Positions 36,488-46,877 of a stretch of 64,000 nucleotides of DNA are shown here, in pieces (the stretch's first letter is position 1; each line of letters begins with the position of its first letter). This stretch comes from Aeromonas bestiarum. Its GTDB lineage: Bacteria > Pseudomonadota > Gammaproteobacteria > Enterobacterales > Aeromonadaceae. The DNA lies in assembly GCF_000819745.1 (NCBI RefSeq), contig NZ_CDDA01000038.1:62001-126000 (forward strand), given 5' to 3'. Below the pieces are notes generated by a model. The model was not told the origin of the DNA. It saw only the letters and a program-made list of their open reading frames with translations, and ran no database searches. The translations under genes and the position numbers were made by a program.

Positions 36488-37591
36488 TCAGTCAGTCAGG
36501 CAATCTGGATCGAACACATATTCACCGGCCAGCCAGCGCATGATTTCGTGCACGCAGGCCTGATCCTGGAACGGCAGGTAACGGGTCTTGAGGTGGATGA
36601 TCTGCTCCGGGGTGAGCTGGGCCAGCCCTATGTCCTGAAACAGCGGCAGGTCGGCCTGGATCATGGCGGAGATCTGCGGGCCGCAGGTGGCGTTGAGGGA
36701 GGCGTGCAGCGCCTTGTCCGGATCGTACTGCTTGCCGAGCTTGTAGCTCATGGGCAGGGTGGCCAGTGGCAACACGGAGAGTGCAGCCTGCTTCATGGGG
36801 TTGACCGCGTGGCCCGCCACCAGTTCTGCCAGCTCGGCGGGGCGGTTCTCGAAGGCGCGCAGGTGCAGGAAGCTGCTGGCCTTGCTGCCGTCGTTGACCG
36901 GGTAGTTGTCCCACAGGAAGGGTTTGCGGTGCAGCCAGTCGGTGACTTGCCTGAGGTGCGGGGCCGGGTACTCGCCGGAGCAGACTTTGGGGCCGGTCCA
37001 GAAGATGTCGATGCGCCGATCCAGCCCCTGGCCCAGATCGGTCAGATAGTGGGGCGGCATGGCGCCGAACACCTTCTCCAGCACGGGATCCGTCGAGTAG
37101 TAGCTGGGACAGAACAGCAAGCGGCTGGCGCGGGTGTGGGCCGCTATGTCGTGGGCCATGGTGAGCTGCCAGTGGGCGAGATCCGGGGTATCCCCCTTCA
37201 TGTCGTCAAACAGCACCGCCAGTATATCGGGCTGGAGCGCCTCGTCGATGAGCCGCACCTTCTCCAGCAGGGCCGGGCGCTTGCGGGCATAGTCGTGATG
37301 GGCGCCCATGGGGCTCAGGCCTATGCCGAAGGCGAGGCCGTTTTCACGGCACTGACGGGCCAGCTGACGCAGGGCCTCGAGCTGGGCCGCAGGCCAGGGC
37401 TGGGTCCAGTGCTTGCGCAGATAGCCATCTTCTTTCGGGGCATAGATGTAGAAGCCGTAACCGTGGCGGGGCAGCCACTGGGCGTAGCGGGCGCGGGCTT
37501 CCCAGCTCCAGCCCTTGCCGAAGAATCCCTCTATCAATCCCAGCTGGGGCGAAGGGGGTTGCAGGCCAGACAACAGGGTTTGGTAAGGCAT
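36488..37591 (-). CDS. GH84 beta-N-acetylglucosaminidase domain protein
   Basis: A 367-residue cytosolic-looking protein. E-G-F-F-G-K-G-W-S-W-E at 21-31, Y-I-Y-A-P-K-E-D near 48-55 and the catalytic Asp pair D129-D130 (V-L-F-D-D-M) are diagnostic for GH84 (O-GlcNAcase/hyaluronidase family). It should remove beta-linked GlcNAc by substrate-assisted catalysis. No signal peptide is seen, and the carbohydrate-binding modules of secreted clostridial enzymes are absent, so an intracellular or salvage role is likely. Confidence 0.9.
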   Translation of the reverse strand: MPYQTLLSGLQPPSPQLGLIEGFFGKGWSWEARARYAQWLPRHGYGFYIYAPKEDGYLRKHWTQPWPAAQLEALRQLARQCRENGLAFGIGLSPMGAHHDYARKRPALLEKVRLIDEALQPDILAVLFDDMKGDTPDLAHWQLTMAHDIAAHTRASRLLFCPSYYSTDPVLEKVFGAMPPHYLTDLGQGLDRRIDIFWTGPKVCSGEYPAPHLRQVTDWLHRKPFLWDNYPVNDGSKASSFLHLRAFENRPAELAELVAGHAVNPMKQAALSVLPLATLPMSYKLGKQYDPDKALHASLNATCGPQISAMIQADLPLFQDIGLAQLTPEQIIHLKTRYLPFQDQACVHEIMRWLAGEYVFDPDCLTD

Positions 37592-37633
37592 AGATAACTC
37601 CCTTCTCGCTGAGGACGGGTCGGACGAGCGGCG

Positions 37634-39361
37634 TCAGACCGGGTCTTCTTCCTGAAAGCGCACCCCTATCTTGCGGGGTTCACCCTCTTCCATTTCGGCC
37701 ACGGTCCAGATCAGGCCCTGCCATTCAAAATGGTCGCCTACCACCAGATTATCGCCCAACTGGTTGGCAATAAAATGGCCAAGTGTCTGATCCGCCATCT
37801 CGCTCACATCCAGCCCGTAGAGCGGGGCCAGATCCACCAGATTGGCGGCGGCTTCCAGCAGAAAGTCGCCGAAGAAGCGGGGGCCCAGATCCTGCTCCGG
37901 TGCCTGGCTGAACAGCTGGCCGAGGGCGGGAAGATCCCGTTCGTGGCCGATGACGCAGAGGATGTCATCGGATTGCAGGCAGGTACTGCCCGAGGGATGC
38001 AGCAGCTCCTGATCCCGGAACAGGGCGCAGATGCGGGTCCCTTTGGGCATGCGCAGATCCCGCAGGGGCGAGCCTATGCACCACTTTTCGGCGCTGAGGC
38101 GATAGACGAAGGTCTCCCACTGGCTGTCCAAATCTATCTCGAGCCCGGAGCGGTTGATGGGCGACGGCGGTGCCGGCACCTCCACCCGCGCCAGCTTTGA
38201 GGCCAGCGGCAGCGAACTGCCCTGCAATATGAGGGAGACCAGCACCACGAAGAAGGCCACATTGAAGTAGAGCTGGGCGTTGGGTAGCCCCGCCATCATG
38301 GGGAAGACCGCCAGTATGATGGGCACGGCGCCGCGCAGGCCTACCCAGGAGATGAACCAGCGCTCGCGGGGGGCGAAGTTCTTGAACGGCAGCAGGCCAA
38401 TCCAGACCGAGACGGGGCGGGCGAACAGTATCATCCACATGGCCAGCGCCAGCGCCGGCAGGGCGATGGGCAGCAGGTTGCTCGGGGTGGCCAGCAGTCC
38501 CAGCACCAGGAACATGCCGATCTGGCTGAGCCAGGTCAGGCCATCCAGCACCGACAAGGTGGTGCTGCGGCTGCGCAGGGAGAGGTTGCCGAGCAGGAGG
38601 CCGGTGAGATAGATGGCGAGGATGCCGCTGCCACCTACCGCCGTGGTGAGGGCGAAAATCAGCAGGCCGCCGCTGACGGTGAGCAGCGGATAGAGGCCGG
38701 GGGCCAGCCTGGCGCTGTTGATGAGGCGCCACAGCAGCCAGCCGCCGCCAAGACCTATGCCGGCGCCCAGGCCAAACTGCTTGCCGAGCTGCAACAGCAG
38801 GAAGCCCCAGTCCAGCCCTTGCTGCTGGGTGGCGAGGATCTCAATCAGGGTCACGGTGAGAAACACCGCCATGGGGTCGTTGCTGCCCGACTCTATCTCC
38901 AGGGTGGCGCTGACCCGCTCGTTCAGGCTGCGCCCGCCGAGCAGGGAGAAGACGGCCGCAGCGTCGGTGGAGCCGACGATGGCGCCGATCAGCATGCCCT
39001 GCATCAGGCTGAGATCGAACAGCCAGGCGGCGATGAGGCCGGTCAGGCCCGTGGTGATGGCTACCCCCACGGTCGCCAGCGAGAGTGCCGGCCAGAGCGC
39101 CACCCGAAACGAGGAGACCCGGGTGCGCATGCCGCCATCGAGCAATATGATGGCGAGCGCCAGGTTGCCCACCAGATAGGCGACCGAGTAGTCAGCGAAG
39201 TGAATGCCGCCCGGGCCATCTTCCCCGGCCAGCATGCCGACGGCGAGGAAGATCACCAGAATGGGGATGCCGAGACGAGAGGAGAGCGCGCTTAACAGGA
39301 CACTGGCTCCCACCAACAAGGCCGCGATTAAAAAGAAACTGTTGATGGTGACGGCATCCAA
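37634..39361 (-). CDS. nhaP2: Potassium/proton antiporter NhaP2 (CvrA)
   Basis: A 575-residue protein close to E. coli CvrA. About 12 membrane helices hold [14 protein letters not shown] near residues 130-143 and [10 protein letters not shown]. The soluble C-terminal half contains TrkA-C/CorC-like regions. The start is TTG at 39361 ([10 protein letters not shown] follows), supported by AAGGAG 7 nt upstream and by the CvrA N-terminus. It exports K+ in exchange for H+, important for low-osmolarity growth. Confidence 0.92.
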   Translation of the reverse strand: MDAVTINSFFLIAALLVGASVLLSALSSRLGIPILVIFLAVGMLAGEDGPGGIHFADYSVAYLVGNLALAIILLDGGMRTRVSSFRVALWPALSLATVGVAITTGLTGLIAAWLFDLSLMQGMLIGAIVGSTDAAAVFSLLGGRSLNERVSATLEIESGSNDPMAVFLTVTLIEILATQQQGLDWGFLLLQLGKQFGLGAGIGLGGGWLLWRLINSARLAPGLYPLLTVSGGLLIFALTTAVGGSGILAIYLTGLLLGNLSLRSRSTTLSVLDGLTWLSQIGMFLVLGLLATPSNLLPIALPALALAMWMILFARPVSVWIGLLPFKNFAPRERWFISWVGLRGAVPIILAVFPMMAGLPNAQLYFNVAFFVVLVSLILQGSSLPLASKLARVEVPAPPSPINRSGLEIDLDSQWETFVYRLSAEKWCIGSPLRDLRMPKGTRICALFRDQELLHPSGSTCLQSDDILCVIGHERDLPALGQLFSQAPEQDLGPRFFGDFLLEAAANLVDLAPLYGLDVSEMADQTLGHFIANQLGDNLVVGDHFEWQGLIWTVAEMEEGEPRKIGVRFQEEDPV

Positions 39362-39532
39362 TGGCGAACTCCTTCTGTCAAAATGCAAATCAGGCACATT
39401 ATATGCAGTTTGTTGGGCGCCGTGTGGCTTAATTGTGCATTAATTTGCAGTTTTTTACATTTTCGGTGCGCGGGTGGCGGGAGCATTTACGCCGAAAACA
39501 GCGGGGGGCAAGTGAAGAAAAGGGCCGCTTAA

Positions 39533-39548
39533 TGTGAATCGGTTCACA
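39533..39548. promoter_or_regulatory. Perfect CRP site
   Basis: TGTGA-ATCGGT-TCACA matches the CRP consensus at all ten conserved positions. It lies 172 bp upstream of the nhaP2 start and beyond the end of the DUF2897-like gene, so nhaP2 is the likely target. Confidence 0.75.
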
Positions 39549-39599
39549 CAATCGACACGGCCTGAGGGCGGCCTGCCGGCCATGCTCCCCACAAGCAGC

Positions 39600-39622
39600 A
39601 GGGGCGCCACAGTGGCGCCCCT
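39600..39622 (-). terminator. Hairpin after the DUF2897-like gene
   Basis: AGGGGCGCCAC / GTGGCGCCCCT stem without a clear T-run; a terminator or RNA-stabilising hairpin. Confidence 0.5.
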
Positions 39623-39640
39623 GGCGGGCTGGGAGGGCGG

Positions 39641-39787
39641 TCAGTCGTCCTCGTCGTCCTTGACTTCCCGGATCTTGTCCTTGTAGTTGGGCAGCTGTTT
39701 CTCAAGCTGTTTCATGTCCTTGATGGCATTGAGAAACAGGCCGAGCAGGAACAACAGCGGCAGGCCTATCCATAACCACAGACTCAT
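39641..39787 (-). CDS. Small single-pass membrane protein (DUF2897-like)
   Basis: A 48-residue protein: one membrane helix (W-L-W-I-G-L-P-L-L-F-L-L-G-L-F-L, residues 3-18) followed by a charged tail (N-Y-K-D-K-I-R-E-V-K-D-D). It resembles the DUF2897 family of small gammaproteobacterial proteins of unknown function. Its ATG overlaps the stop of the 35-residue ORF by ATGA. It is the last gene of a coupled cluster with the M15 peptidase. Confidence 0.75.
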   Translation of the reverse strand: MSLWLWIGLPLLFLLGLFLNAIKDMKQLEKQLPNYKDKIREVKDDEDD

Positions 39788-39891
39788 GAGCTTTTCCTTT
39801 CATCGAGACAGAGGGTGACGTCATAACTGACCAGGAGCTCGTCGAGCCGGGTCAGCATGGTCAATTTTCCTGCAATATGCCCCGTCTTCAT
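39784..39891 (-). CDS. 35-residue coupled ORF derived from the peptidase C-terminus
   Basis: The ORF reads M-K-T-G-H-I-A-G-K-L-T-M-L-T-R-L-D-E-L-L then V-S-Y-D-V-T-L-C-L-D-E-R-K-S-S. It aligns with the last 31 residues of the upstream M15 peptidase (D-I-E-G-K-S-T-I-L-A-Q-L-D-E-I-L then A-R-Y-V-T-L-C-P-D-A-R-N-H-S). Start and stop both overlap their neighbours by ATGA. The DNA repeat spans about 39800-39890 and 39904-39985. Whether the peptide is made or useful is unknown. Confidence 0.6.
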   Translation of the reverse strand: MKTGHIAGKLTMLTRLDELLVSYDVTLCLDERKSS

Positions 39892-40583
39892 GAGTGATTC
39901 CTCGCGTCGGGACAGAGGGTGACATAACGGGCCAGGATCTCGTCAAGCTGGGCCAGTATGGTCGACTTGCCTTCAATATCCGCCTGTTGCAGGCAAAGCG
40001 CCAGCGCATCCGGATCCAGCCGCTGTTCGCGGGACTCCAGCGCGAAGCTGATATGCCAGGGTTCGTAGGCGACCCCGTTCTCGGCCCCCGCCGGTTTGGC
40101 ATAAGGCAGGAAGAAGCCGAAGTCGTTCATGTGATCCTCAAGCCAGGCGCCCAGATCGGCAAACCAGCCTCCCTCCTCATACTCCCAGGGCTCCAGCGCC
40201 AGCTTGGTGCCTGCAGGCAGGCAGTCGGGATCATAGATGTCCAGATCCGTCCCCCAGTGATGACGACTGGTGCCGGGCAGGGCGCTCCAGCGCAGGATGG
40301 CGTGCAGCCGCTCTGTGTCGCTCAGTTGCAGGGCATCCAGCGGCTGGTTGTTGGCATCCAGCAGGGGCCGCTCGCCACGCCACTTGCCATTCCAGATGGC
40401 GAGCTGACGGTCGAACCCGCGCCAGCTGGAGGCCGCCTGCAGGTTGTGCCCCTCATGGGCGGCGGCCACCTGCATGTCGTTGAAGGCCGCCGCCGTGGCT
40501 GCGGTCAGACGATGGGGCCCGCGCCCCACCAGGATGAGGTGGTGCTCGTCTCGCCCCAACAGTTGATCCTGTGTCATGCCCAT
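39888..40583 (-). CDS. M15 family D-alanyl-D-alanine carboxypeptidase (VanY-type)
   Basis: A 231-residue VanY/LdcB-like zinc peptidase. Metal-binding residues are in S-R-H-H-W-G-T-D-L-D near residue 120 and E-P-W-H-I-S near 195; S-S-W-R-G-F precedes them. It trims peptidoglycan peptides. No signal peptide is apparent, so it may be cytoplasmic (recycling) or leaderless. The ATG at 40583 has AGGA 6 nt upstream; the longer frame to 40628 lacks that. Confidence 0.82.
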   Translation of the reverse strand: MGMTQDQLLGRDEHHLILVGRGPHRLTAATAAAFNDMQVAAAHEGHNLQAASSWRGFDRQLAIWNGKWRGERPLLDANNQPLDALQLSDTERLHAILRWSALPGTSRHHWGTDLDIYDPDCLPAGTKLALEPWEYEEGGWFADLGAWLEDHMNDFGFFLPYAKPAGAENGVAYEPWHISFALESREQRLDPDALALCLQQADIEGKSTILAQLDEILARYVTLCPDARNHS

Positions 40584-40638
40584 CCCGAATCCTGTGTGTT
40601 GTTGAGTGGAATACCCGCAAGCCTGCACTGGATAGGCG

Positions 40639-41775
<1,137 letters not shown>

Positions 41776-41788
41776 TTAACAGAAAAGT

Positions 41789-42139
41789 TTAACGAGAGAA
41801 GAGGGATTGGTAGTGATCGGCTTTAAAGCCCAGGGTCAGCTCGCCGTCCCGCTCGAGCAAGGGGCGCTTGATCATGGCCGGGTGTTCCAGCAGCAGGGCG
41901 CGGGCCTTTGCGGTGTCGAGCCCCTGTTTGGCCTCATCCGGCAGGGCACGGAAGGTGGTACCACGGCTGTTGAGCAAGGCTTCCCAGCCAAGCTTTGCCA
42001 GCCAGCTGTCCAGCGCAGCGGGATCCAGCCCATCGGCGCGATGGTCGTGAAAACGGTAGTCGATGCCGGCCTCATCCAGCCACTTGCGGGCTTTCTTGAT
42101 GGTGTCGCAGTTTTTGATGCCATAGAGGGTGGTGGCCAT
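41789..42139 (-). CDS. yffB: ArsC/Spx family protein YffB
   Basis: A 116-residue thioredoxin-fold ArsC-family protein. The single active-site Cys is in K-N-C-D-T-I-K-K (residues 9-16) and R-P-L-L-E-R lies near the C-terminus. E. coli YffB is the nearest well-known homologue. The reductase activity is uncertain because the family often lacks the second Cys. Its position 22 nt upstream of dapE suggests one operon. Confidence 0.88.
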   Translation of the reverse strand: MATTLYGIKNCDTIKKARKWLDEAGIDYRFHDHRADGLDPAALDSWLAKLGWEALLNSRGTTFRALPDEAKQGLDTAKARALLLEHPAMIKRPLLERDGELTLGFKADHYQSLFSR

Positions 42140-42353
42140 GGGGAGTCCTTGTCTGCGGGCGCGGGCCCTTGGAGCTGAAACGTGAAATCGGCAACTTGAG
42201 ATCTGAACGCGACATCAAGCAAAGGCCCGATTCTGGCATTGTGACTATCCCATGGCAACGGCGGAGCCGCACCTTGGGTGATTTTCCAAAGGCGAACGGG
42301 CAACAGGAAGGGGCGGGGGAGAAAAGAGCCCGGCGCCTGGAGCGCCGGCGGGA

Positions 42354-43274
42354 TCAAAGCTCGCGCTGGGATTGGCACCAGAGGTGCAGCTCGGACTCGA
42401 ACCAGTTGAGCATGGCGTGGTTGTCGTCGCGGCGATGGCGGATCAGGCTGACTTCAAAGGTCGGCAGGGCGAAGCGGGTTTCGTACTCCACCAGATCCAG
42501 CAGCGGCATCAGCGGTCGCAACACCCTGGCGGGGGAGGTCAGCAGCAGGGGCGCGTAGGGCAGGATGAAGGGCGCAGCCAGAAAGCTTTGCACTATCAAG
42601 GGGGTATGCCGGGTCATACCGTGGGCGGCCAGCAAGTCGTCGACTATGCCCCCTTCGCTGCCACGGGGGGCGACCAGCAGGTGCTGGGCCTTGGCGAAGG
42701 ATTCGATGCAGAGCACCTGGCCCTGGAACGGGTGGCTGCGGTGGGCGGTGCAGATCAGTTTGTCTTCAAACAGCGGGATGCGACGAAAACGGCCGGGCAC
42801 CTCGTCCTGCTTGCTGATCACCATGCTGATCACCCCCTCGTCGAGCTGACGCTCGTAGTCCGCATTGAGGGGCACCATGTGGATGCGCAGGTTGGGCGCC
42901 TGCTGCTGCAGGCGCGCCAGCAGGCTCGGCATCATCACGTACTCCACATAGGTGTGGGCACCGATGCGCAGGACGCCCTCGAACTTGCCCGGATCGAGCT
43001 GCTCCGGCTGGCTGAAGGTCTGTTCTATGTCGTGCAGTATCTCCCGCAGCGGCAGCAGCAGCGCCTGTGCCCTGGCGGTGGGTTCCATGCCCTGGGGCGT
43101 GCGGATCAGCAAGGGATCGTCATAGAGCAGCCGCAGGCGAGCCAGGGCACGACTGACGGCCGGCTGGCTCATGGCGAGCCGCTCGGCGGCCTTGGTGGTG
43201 TTGCGTTCCTCCAGCAGCGCCTTGAGCACCACCAGCAGGTTGAGGTCTACGCCTCGTAAATTCATTCTGTGCAT
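42354..43274 (-). CDS. LysR-family transcriptional regulator
   Basis: A 306-residue LysR protein. The N-terminal HTH (L-N-L-L-V-V-L-K-A-L-L-E-E-R-N-T-T-K-A-A then S-Q-P-A-V-S-R-A-L) is followed by a periplasmic-binding-like effector domain from residue 95. The length is standard. The start could be the ATG at 43274 or the one at 43265. No linked divergent target gene is obvious; the nearest upstream gene is far and transcribed in the same direction. Confidence 0.9.
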   Translation of the reverse strand: MHRMNLRGVDLNLLVVLKALLEERNTTKAAERLAMSQPAVSRALARLRLLYDDPLLIRTPQGMEPTARAQALLLPLREILHDIEQTFSQPEQLDPGKFEGVLRIGAHTYVEYVMMPSLLARLQQQAPNLRIHMVPLNADYERQLDEGVISMVISKQDEVPGRFRRIPLFEDKLICTAHRSHPFQGQVLCIESFAKAQHLLVAPRGSEGGIVDDLLAAHGMTRHTPLIVQSFLAAPFILPYAPLLLTSPARVLRPLMPLLDLVEYETRFALPTFEVSLIRHRRDDNHAMLNWFESELHLWCQSQREL

Positions 43275-43379
43275 AATGGAATACTAATAAATCATTTCCT
43301 TAAGCAGGGCCTTCACTTTAGTCTCATTCCCCGTCGATGGTCAGCATGAAGCTTGAATAAATCAGCGATTTATACAAAC

Positions 43380-43506
43380 CCATGTTGTCCTGTTACCTCT
43401 TTCGCGTGGTGCCGGGGGTGGCAAGATTCGACAGCCTGAACTCTTTACTCTGGTCATCCAGAGCGTTGCTTGCTTAGTACCCGCCTTCGAGGCGGGTTTT
43501 TTTTGC
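43380..43506 (+). ncRNA. Candidate small RNA with rho-independent terminator
   Basis: In the 305-bp spacer between the LysR gene and the 104-residue gene, the terminator ACCCGCC-TTCGA-GGCGGGT plus TTTTTTTT (43480-43506) faces away from any plus-strand gene. The 100 nt before it holds no ORF with a ribosome site. This pattern fits an independent sRNA; the 5' end is a guess. Confidence 0.4.
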
Positions 43507-43580
43507 CTGCGGTTCAGGTGAGCTGGCCCGAAGAAGTACAAAACGCGCCACCGGGCGCGTTGTTGTGATGAGGCTATGAC

Positions 43581-43895
43581 TCAGGGCGCTACCGGCCACT
43601 GGTAGTCAAACACCCTGGCACGCTCCCAGGGGGCGTCCGGCAGGCTGGAGGAGAGGCCGGTATATTTGCCCACATCGTCCACCACTATGGTGGAGAGGAT
43701 CGGCAGCTGGTGCTCGGTGCAGTACATGCGGATGCGTTGCAGCAGGGTGCGCAGCTCATCCTGGCTATTCTCCAGCCCGGCCTGCCTGGCCAGTTTGGAG
43801 TAACGAATGGTGGTGCGTTCCTTTGCAGACTCGACGAGGATGTCCCATAGCTGGTAGTCGCTGGTGGTCATACCCGCGGTTGCTTGGTTTGTCAT
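43581..43895 (-). CDS. Conserved small protein of unknown function
   Basis: A 104-residue soluble protein (starts M-T-N-Q-A-T-A-G). Residues 20-60 (E-R-T-T-I-R-Y-S-K-L-A-R-Q-A-G-L) could form a helix-turn-helix. I do not recognise the family. It has a reasonable GAGAG ribosome site and is monocistronic. Confidence 0.6.
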   Translation of the reverse strand: MTNQATAGMTTSDYQLWDILVESAKERTTIRYSKLARQAGLENSQDELRTLLQRIRMYCTEHQLPILSTIVVDDVGKYTGLSSSLPDAPWERARVFDYQWPVAP

Positions 43896-44104
43896 AACTC
43901 TCTCCGGCGCGAAATGGTCGCTGTATTGATGCGCATCTTGGCCAGTTCACTGGCCCCTGACGTTGATCCAAAGCAAAAAAGCCTGAGGTTATCCGCCAGA
44001 ACGGATGGCAAAGGGATTCTAAAGGTTTGCCTTTAGTTTAAACGGCCGTTTTTTGTTAAGTATGTAGCACTTTATTCCGCCAAAGGGAGGCGAAGCCACC
44101 TTTA

Positions 44105-44118
44105 TTGACAGGGATCAA
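44105..44118. promoter_or_regulatory. FNR box upstream of dcuC
   Basis: TTGAC-AGGG-ATCAA matches the FNR consensus TTGAT-N4-ATCAA at nine of ten positions and lies 61-74 nt before the dcuC start. It fits anaerobic activation of dcuC as in E. coli. Confidence 0.7.
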
Positions 44119-44178
44119 GGGGAAAGCGAGGCCCGACCACTAGATTCCGCTCCTCGATAAATTTATCAGGAGCGAATA

Positions 44179-45555
44179 TTGGAACTCTTATTTGTCTTGC
44201 TCGTACTGATCGCCGTGGTCTACGGCATCATCAAGGATTACAACCCGCAGGCGGTGCTGGCGCTGGCGGGCATGGCCATTTTTGCGGTGGCCTACTGGTT
44301 GGGGCTGCACCCCATTCTGCCCGCGGACAAGAGCACCGGCTTCGCCCTGTTCGACCTGTTCGAGGTGTTCAAGGGGATCTTCTCCTACCGCGCGGCCGGG
44401 CTCGGCCTCACCATAATGGCGGTGGCGGGCTTTGCCACCTACATGTCCCATATCGGTGCCTCCCAGGCGCTGGTGCGGGTGGCGGTCAAGCCGGTGGCGG
44501 GCATCCAGTCCAGCTACCTGATGCTTTCAATCTGCTATCTGGTGGCGGTATTCGTCTCCCTGTTCGTCACCTCCGCCACCGGCCTTGGCCTGCTGTTGAT
44601 GGTCACCATGTATCCTGTGATGCGCAACCTCGGCATCAGCCCGGCCTCCGCCTGTGGCGTCATCGCCACCTCCCAGGCGTTTGAAATTGGCCCGACCCAG
44701 ACCAATGCCATCTTCTCCGCCGGTCAATCCGGCATGGACCCGACCAGCTACTTCGTTGACTACCAGATCTGGCTGGTGGCCCCCATGCTGCTGGTAACCA
44801 TGGTGTTGCACTTCTTCTGGCAGCGTCACTGCGATCGCCAGGATGGCTGGGATCCGGCCCAGCATCGCGGCGAGCACGCCGAGCTGGACGAGCAGGGCAC
44901 TGAGGCCGTGCAGGCGCCGATCTGGTATGCCCTGCTGCCCATCATTCCCTTCGTGCTGATGATGACCTTCTCCAAGTTGCTGGTGACCACCATCAGCGTC
45001 AGCGTGGAGGTGGCTATGCTGCTGTCGGTCTTTATCGGCATGCTGTGCGAGCTGCTGCGCAGCCGCTCGCTGCGCACCGCCATGGCCGGACTGTCGAGCT
45101 TCCTCGATGGCATGGGCAAGGTGTTCGGCCCGGTCGTGGCGCTGATCGTCTGCGCCGAGCTGTTCGCCGAATCCCTCAAGGCCATAGGTGCCATCGACAC
45201 CCTGCTGCACTCGGCCAGCAATGCCGGCATTGGCAGCGCGCTGATGACGCTGGTGATAGTGGCGCTGATCATGGTGGCGGCTGTCATCATGGGCTCGGGT
45301 AACGCGGCTTTCCTCAGCTTCTCGACCCTGGCGCCGGCGGTGGCGGCCAAGTTCGGGGTGCCCGCGGTGACCATGCTGCTGCCGATGCAGCTCGCCTCCA
45401 GCATTGGTCGCACCATATCCCCCATAGCGGCCGTGCTGATCGCCTGCGCGGGGATCGCCAGGGTGTCGCCCTTCGTGGTGGTCAAGCGCACCAGCGTGCC
45501 CATGGCGGGCGCCCTGGTGACGGCGCTGGGGCTCAACTATCTGCTGTTTATGTGA
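44179..45555 (+). CDS. dcuC: Anaerobic C4-dicarboxylate carrier DcuC
   Basis: A 458-residue membrane protein of the DcuC family, about 12-14 helices, with the conserved T-S-A-T-G-L-G and G-P-T-Q-T-N segments. It exports succinate in exchange for fumarate or takes up dicarboxylates in anaerobic growth. The start is TTG at 44179, 6 nt after AGGAG; no better ATG is near. It is FNR-boxed and followed by an M20 peptidase 106 nt downstream. Confidence 0.9.
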   Translation: MELLFVLLVLIAVVYGIIKDYNPQAVLALAGMAIFAVAYWLGLHPILPADKSTGFALFDLFEVFKGIFSYRAAGLGLTIMAVAGFATYMSHIGASQALVRVAVKPVAGIQSSYLMLSICYLVAVFVSLFVTSATGLGLLLMVTMYPVMRNLGISPASACGVIATSQAFEIGPTQTNAIFSAGQSGMDPTSYFVDYQIWLVAPMLLVTMVLHFFWQRHCDRQDGWDPAQHRGEHAELDEQGTEAVQAPIWYALLPIIPFVLMMTFSKLLVTTISVSVEVAMLLSVFIGMLCELLRSRSLRTAMAGLSSFLDGMGKVFGPVVALIVCAELFAESLKAIGAIDTLLHSASNAGIGSALMTLVIVALIMVAAVIMGSGNAAFLSFSTLAPAVAAKFGVPAVTMLLPMQLASSIGRTISPIAAVLIACAGIARVSPFVVVKRTSVPMAGALVTALGLNYLLFM

Positions 45556-45661
45556 TGGTCTGCTGTGTATGTAATGACGGGGCGGGCAGCGCGGCTGCCC
45601 GCCCTCATCCTGTTGCTGACAGGCCTTGGCCGCGAGTGGCAAGGCTTGCATGGAGAAGATG

Positions 45662-46801
45662 ATGACAGATGTAAAGAGCCCGTTTTCCCTCGATAGCTAT
45701 CTGGCCGACTTGGCCCCGCTCATCAATCTCGATTGCGGCACCCGCACCCCGGCCGGGGTGGCTCGGGTGGCCGACATCATGACCGAAAAGTATCAGGCGA
45801 TCGGCTGGCAGGTGACCCGCCACCAGTTCGCTCCTGAGTGCGGCCCCTGCCTCGAGGCAACCAATGCGCCGGGCGCCGATCACTACGACGTGATGCTGTG
45901 CGGCCACATGGATACCGTCTTCCCCGAGGGGACGGCGGCCAAGCGTCCGCTCTCCATCGAAGGCAATCAGGCCTTTGGCCCCGGCGTGTCGGACATGAAG
46001 AGCGGCCTGCTCTCTATCTGGTATGCCCTGAAAGAGATGGATCCGGCGCAACTGGCCAAACTCAAGGTGCTGGTCTGCTGCAACTGCGATGAGGAGGTGG
46101 GCTCCCCCTGGTCCAAAGATTGGCTGGTGGAGAAGGCCAAGCAGAGCGGTTGCGTGCTGGTGGCCGAGGCGGCTCGCCCCAACGGGGATCTCATCAGCGC
46201 CCGCAAGGGCAATGCCAAGTACCGCATCCGCTTCCACGGCAAGGCCTCCCACGCCGGTTCGGCGCTGAGCGAGGGGATCTCGGCCATCACAGAGCTGGCT
46301 CATTGGGTGCTGGCCATCAACGATCAGGTCAATCTTGAGACGGGCACCACAATGAACGTGGGGGTGGTGCAGGGCGGCACTGGCGTCAACGTGGTGCCGG
46401 ACTTTGCCGAGGCGATCGTGGACTTGCGCTTCTGGCGCAACGAAGAGGCGGCGGCTGTGCATGAGCGGCTCGGCTTCATGGCCAACAATCCCTTCCTCGC
46501 TGGCTGCCGGGTCGAGGTGGATCGCCAGGCCTTCAAACCGGCGATGCGCCCGAGTGGCGATACCGAAGCGCTGATGGCGCTGGTGGAAGCGGCAGGCCTG
46601 GAGGAGGGGATCCCCTTCAACTGGCTGGAGGCAGGTGGCGGCTCGGATGCGAACTTCACCGCCGCGGCCGGGGTGCCGTCGCTGGATGGCTTCGGCCCCA
46701 TGGGTGGCGGCTTCCACTCGGAGGCGGAATTCCTGCTGCTGGAGAGCATAGAGTCGCGCATCCGCCTGTTGCAGCGGGTACTGGGCAAGCTGGCACGCTG
46801 A
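45662..46801 (+). CDS. M20 family metallopeptidase (glutamate carboxypeptidase type)
   Basis: A 379-residue M20A zinc peptidase. Metal ligands are in C-G-H-M-D-T-V-F and P-G-V-S-D-M-K-S-G, with catalytic Glu in C-D-E-E-V-G; the dimerisation domain has G-K-A-S-H-A-G. CPG2-like enzymes release glutamate from folates or peptides. Two adjacent ATGs lie at 45659 and 45662; GGAG fits the second best. No signal peptide is visible, so it is cytoplasmic. The substrate is unknown. Confidence 0.82.
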   Translation: MTDVKSPFSLDSYLADLAPLINLDCGTRTPAGVARVADIMTEKYQAIGWQVTRHQFAPECGPCLEATNAPGADHYDVMLCGHMDTVFPEGTAAKRPLSIEGNQAFGPGVSDMKSGLLSIWYALKEMDPAQLAKLKVLVCCNCDEEVGSPWSKDWLVEKAKQSGCVLVAEAARPNGDLISARKGNAKYRIRFHGKASHAGSALSEGISAITELAHWVLAINDQVNLETGTTMNVGVVQGGTGVNVVPDFAEAIVDLRFWRNEEAAAVHERLGFMANNPFLAGCRVEVDRQAFKPAMRPSGDTEALMALVEAAGLEEGIPFNWLEAGGGSDANFTAAAGVPSLDGFGPMGGGFHSEAEFLLLESIESRIRLLQRVLGKLAR

Positions 46802-46825
46802 CATATCGAATAAAAGCAGTGCAAA

Positions 46826-46851
46826 CGGGAGGCTCAGGCCTCCTGTTTTTT
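46826..46851 (+). terminator. Terminator after the M20 peptidase gene
   Basis: GGAGGC-TCAG-GCCTCC stem followed by TGTTTTTTAT. Confidence 0.9.
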
Positions 46852-46877
46852 ATGGAAATTGGATGGTCTGGCGCAGC

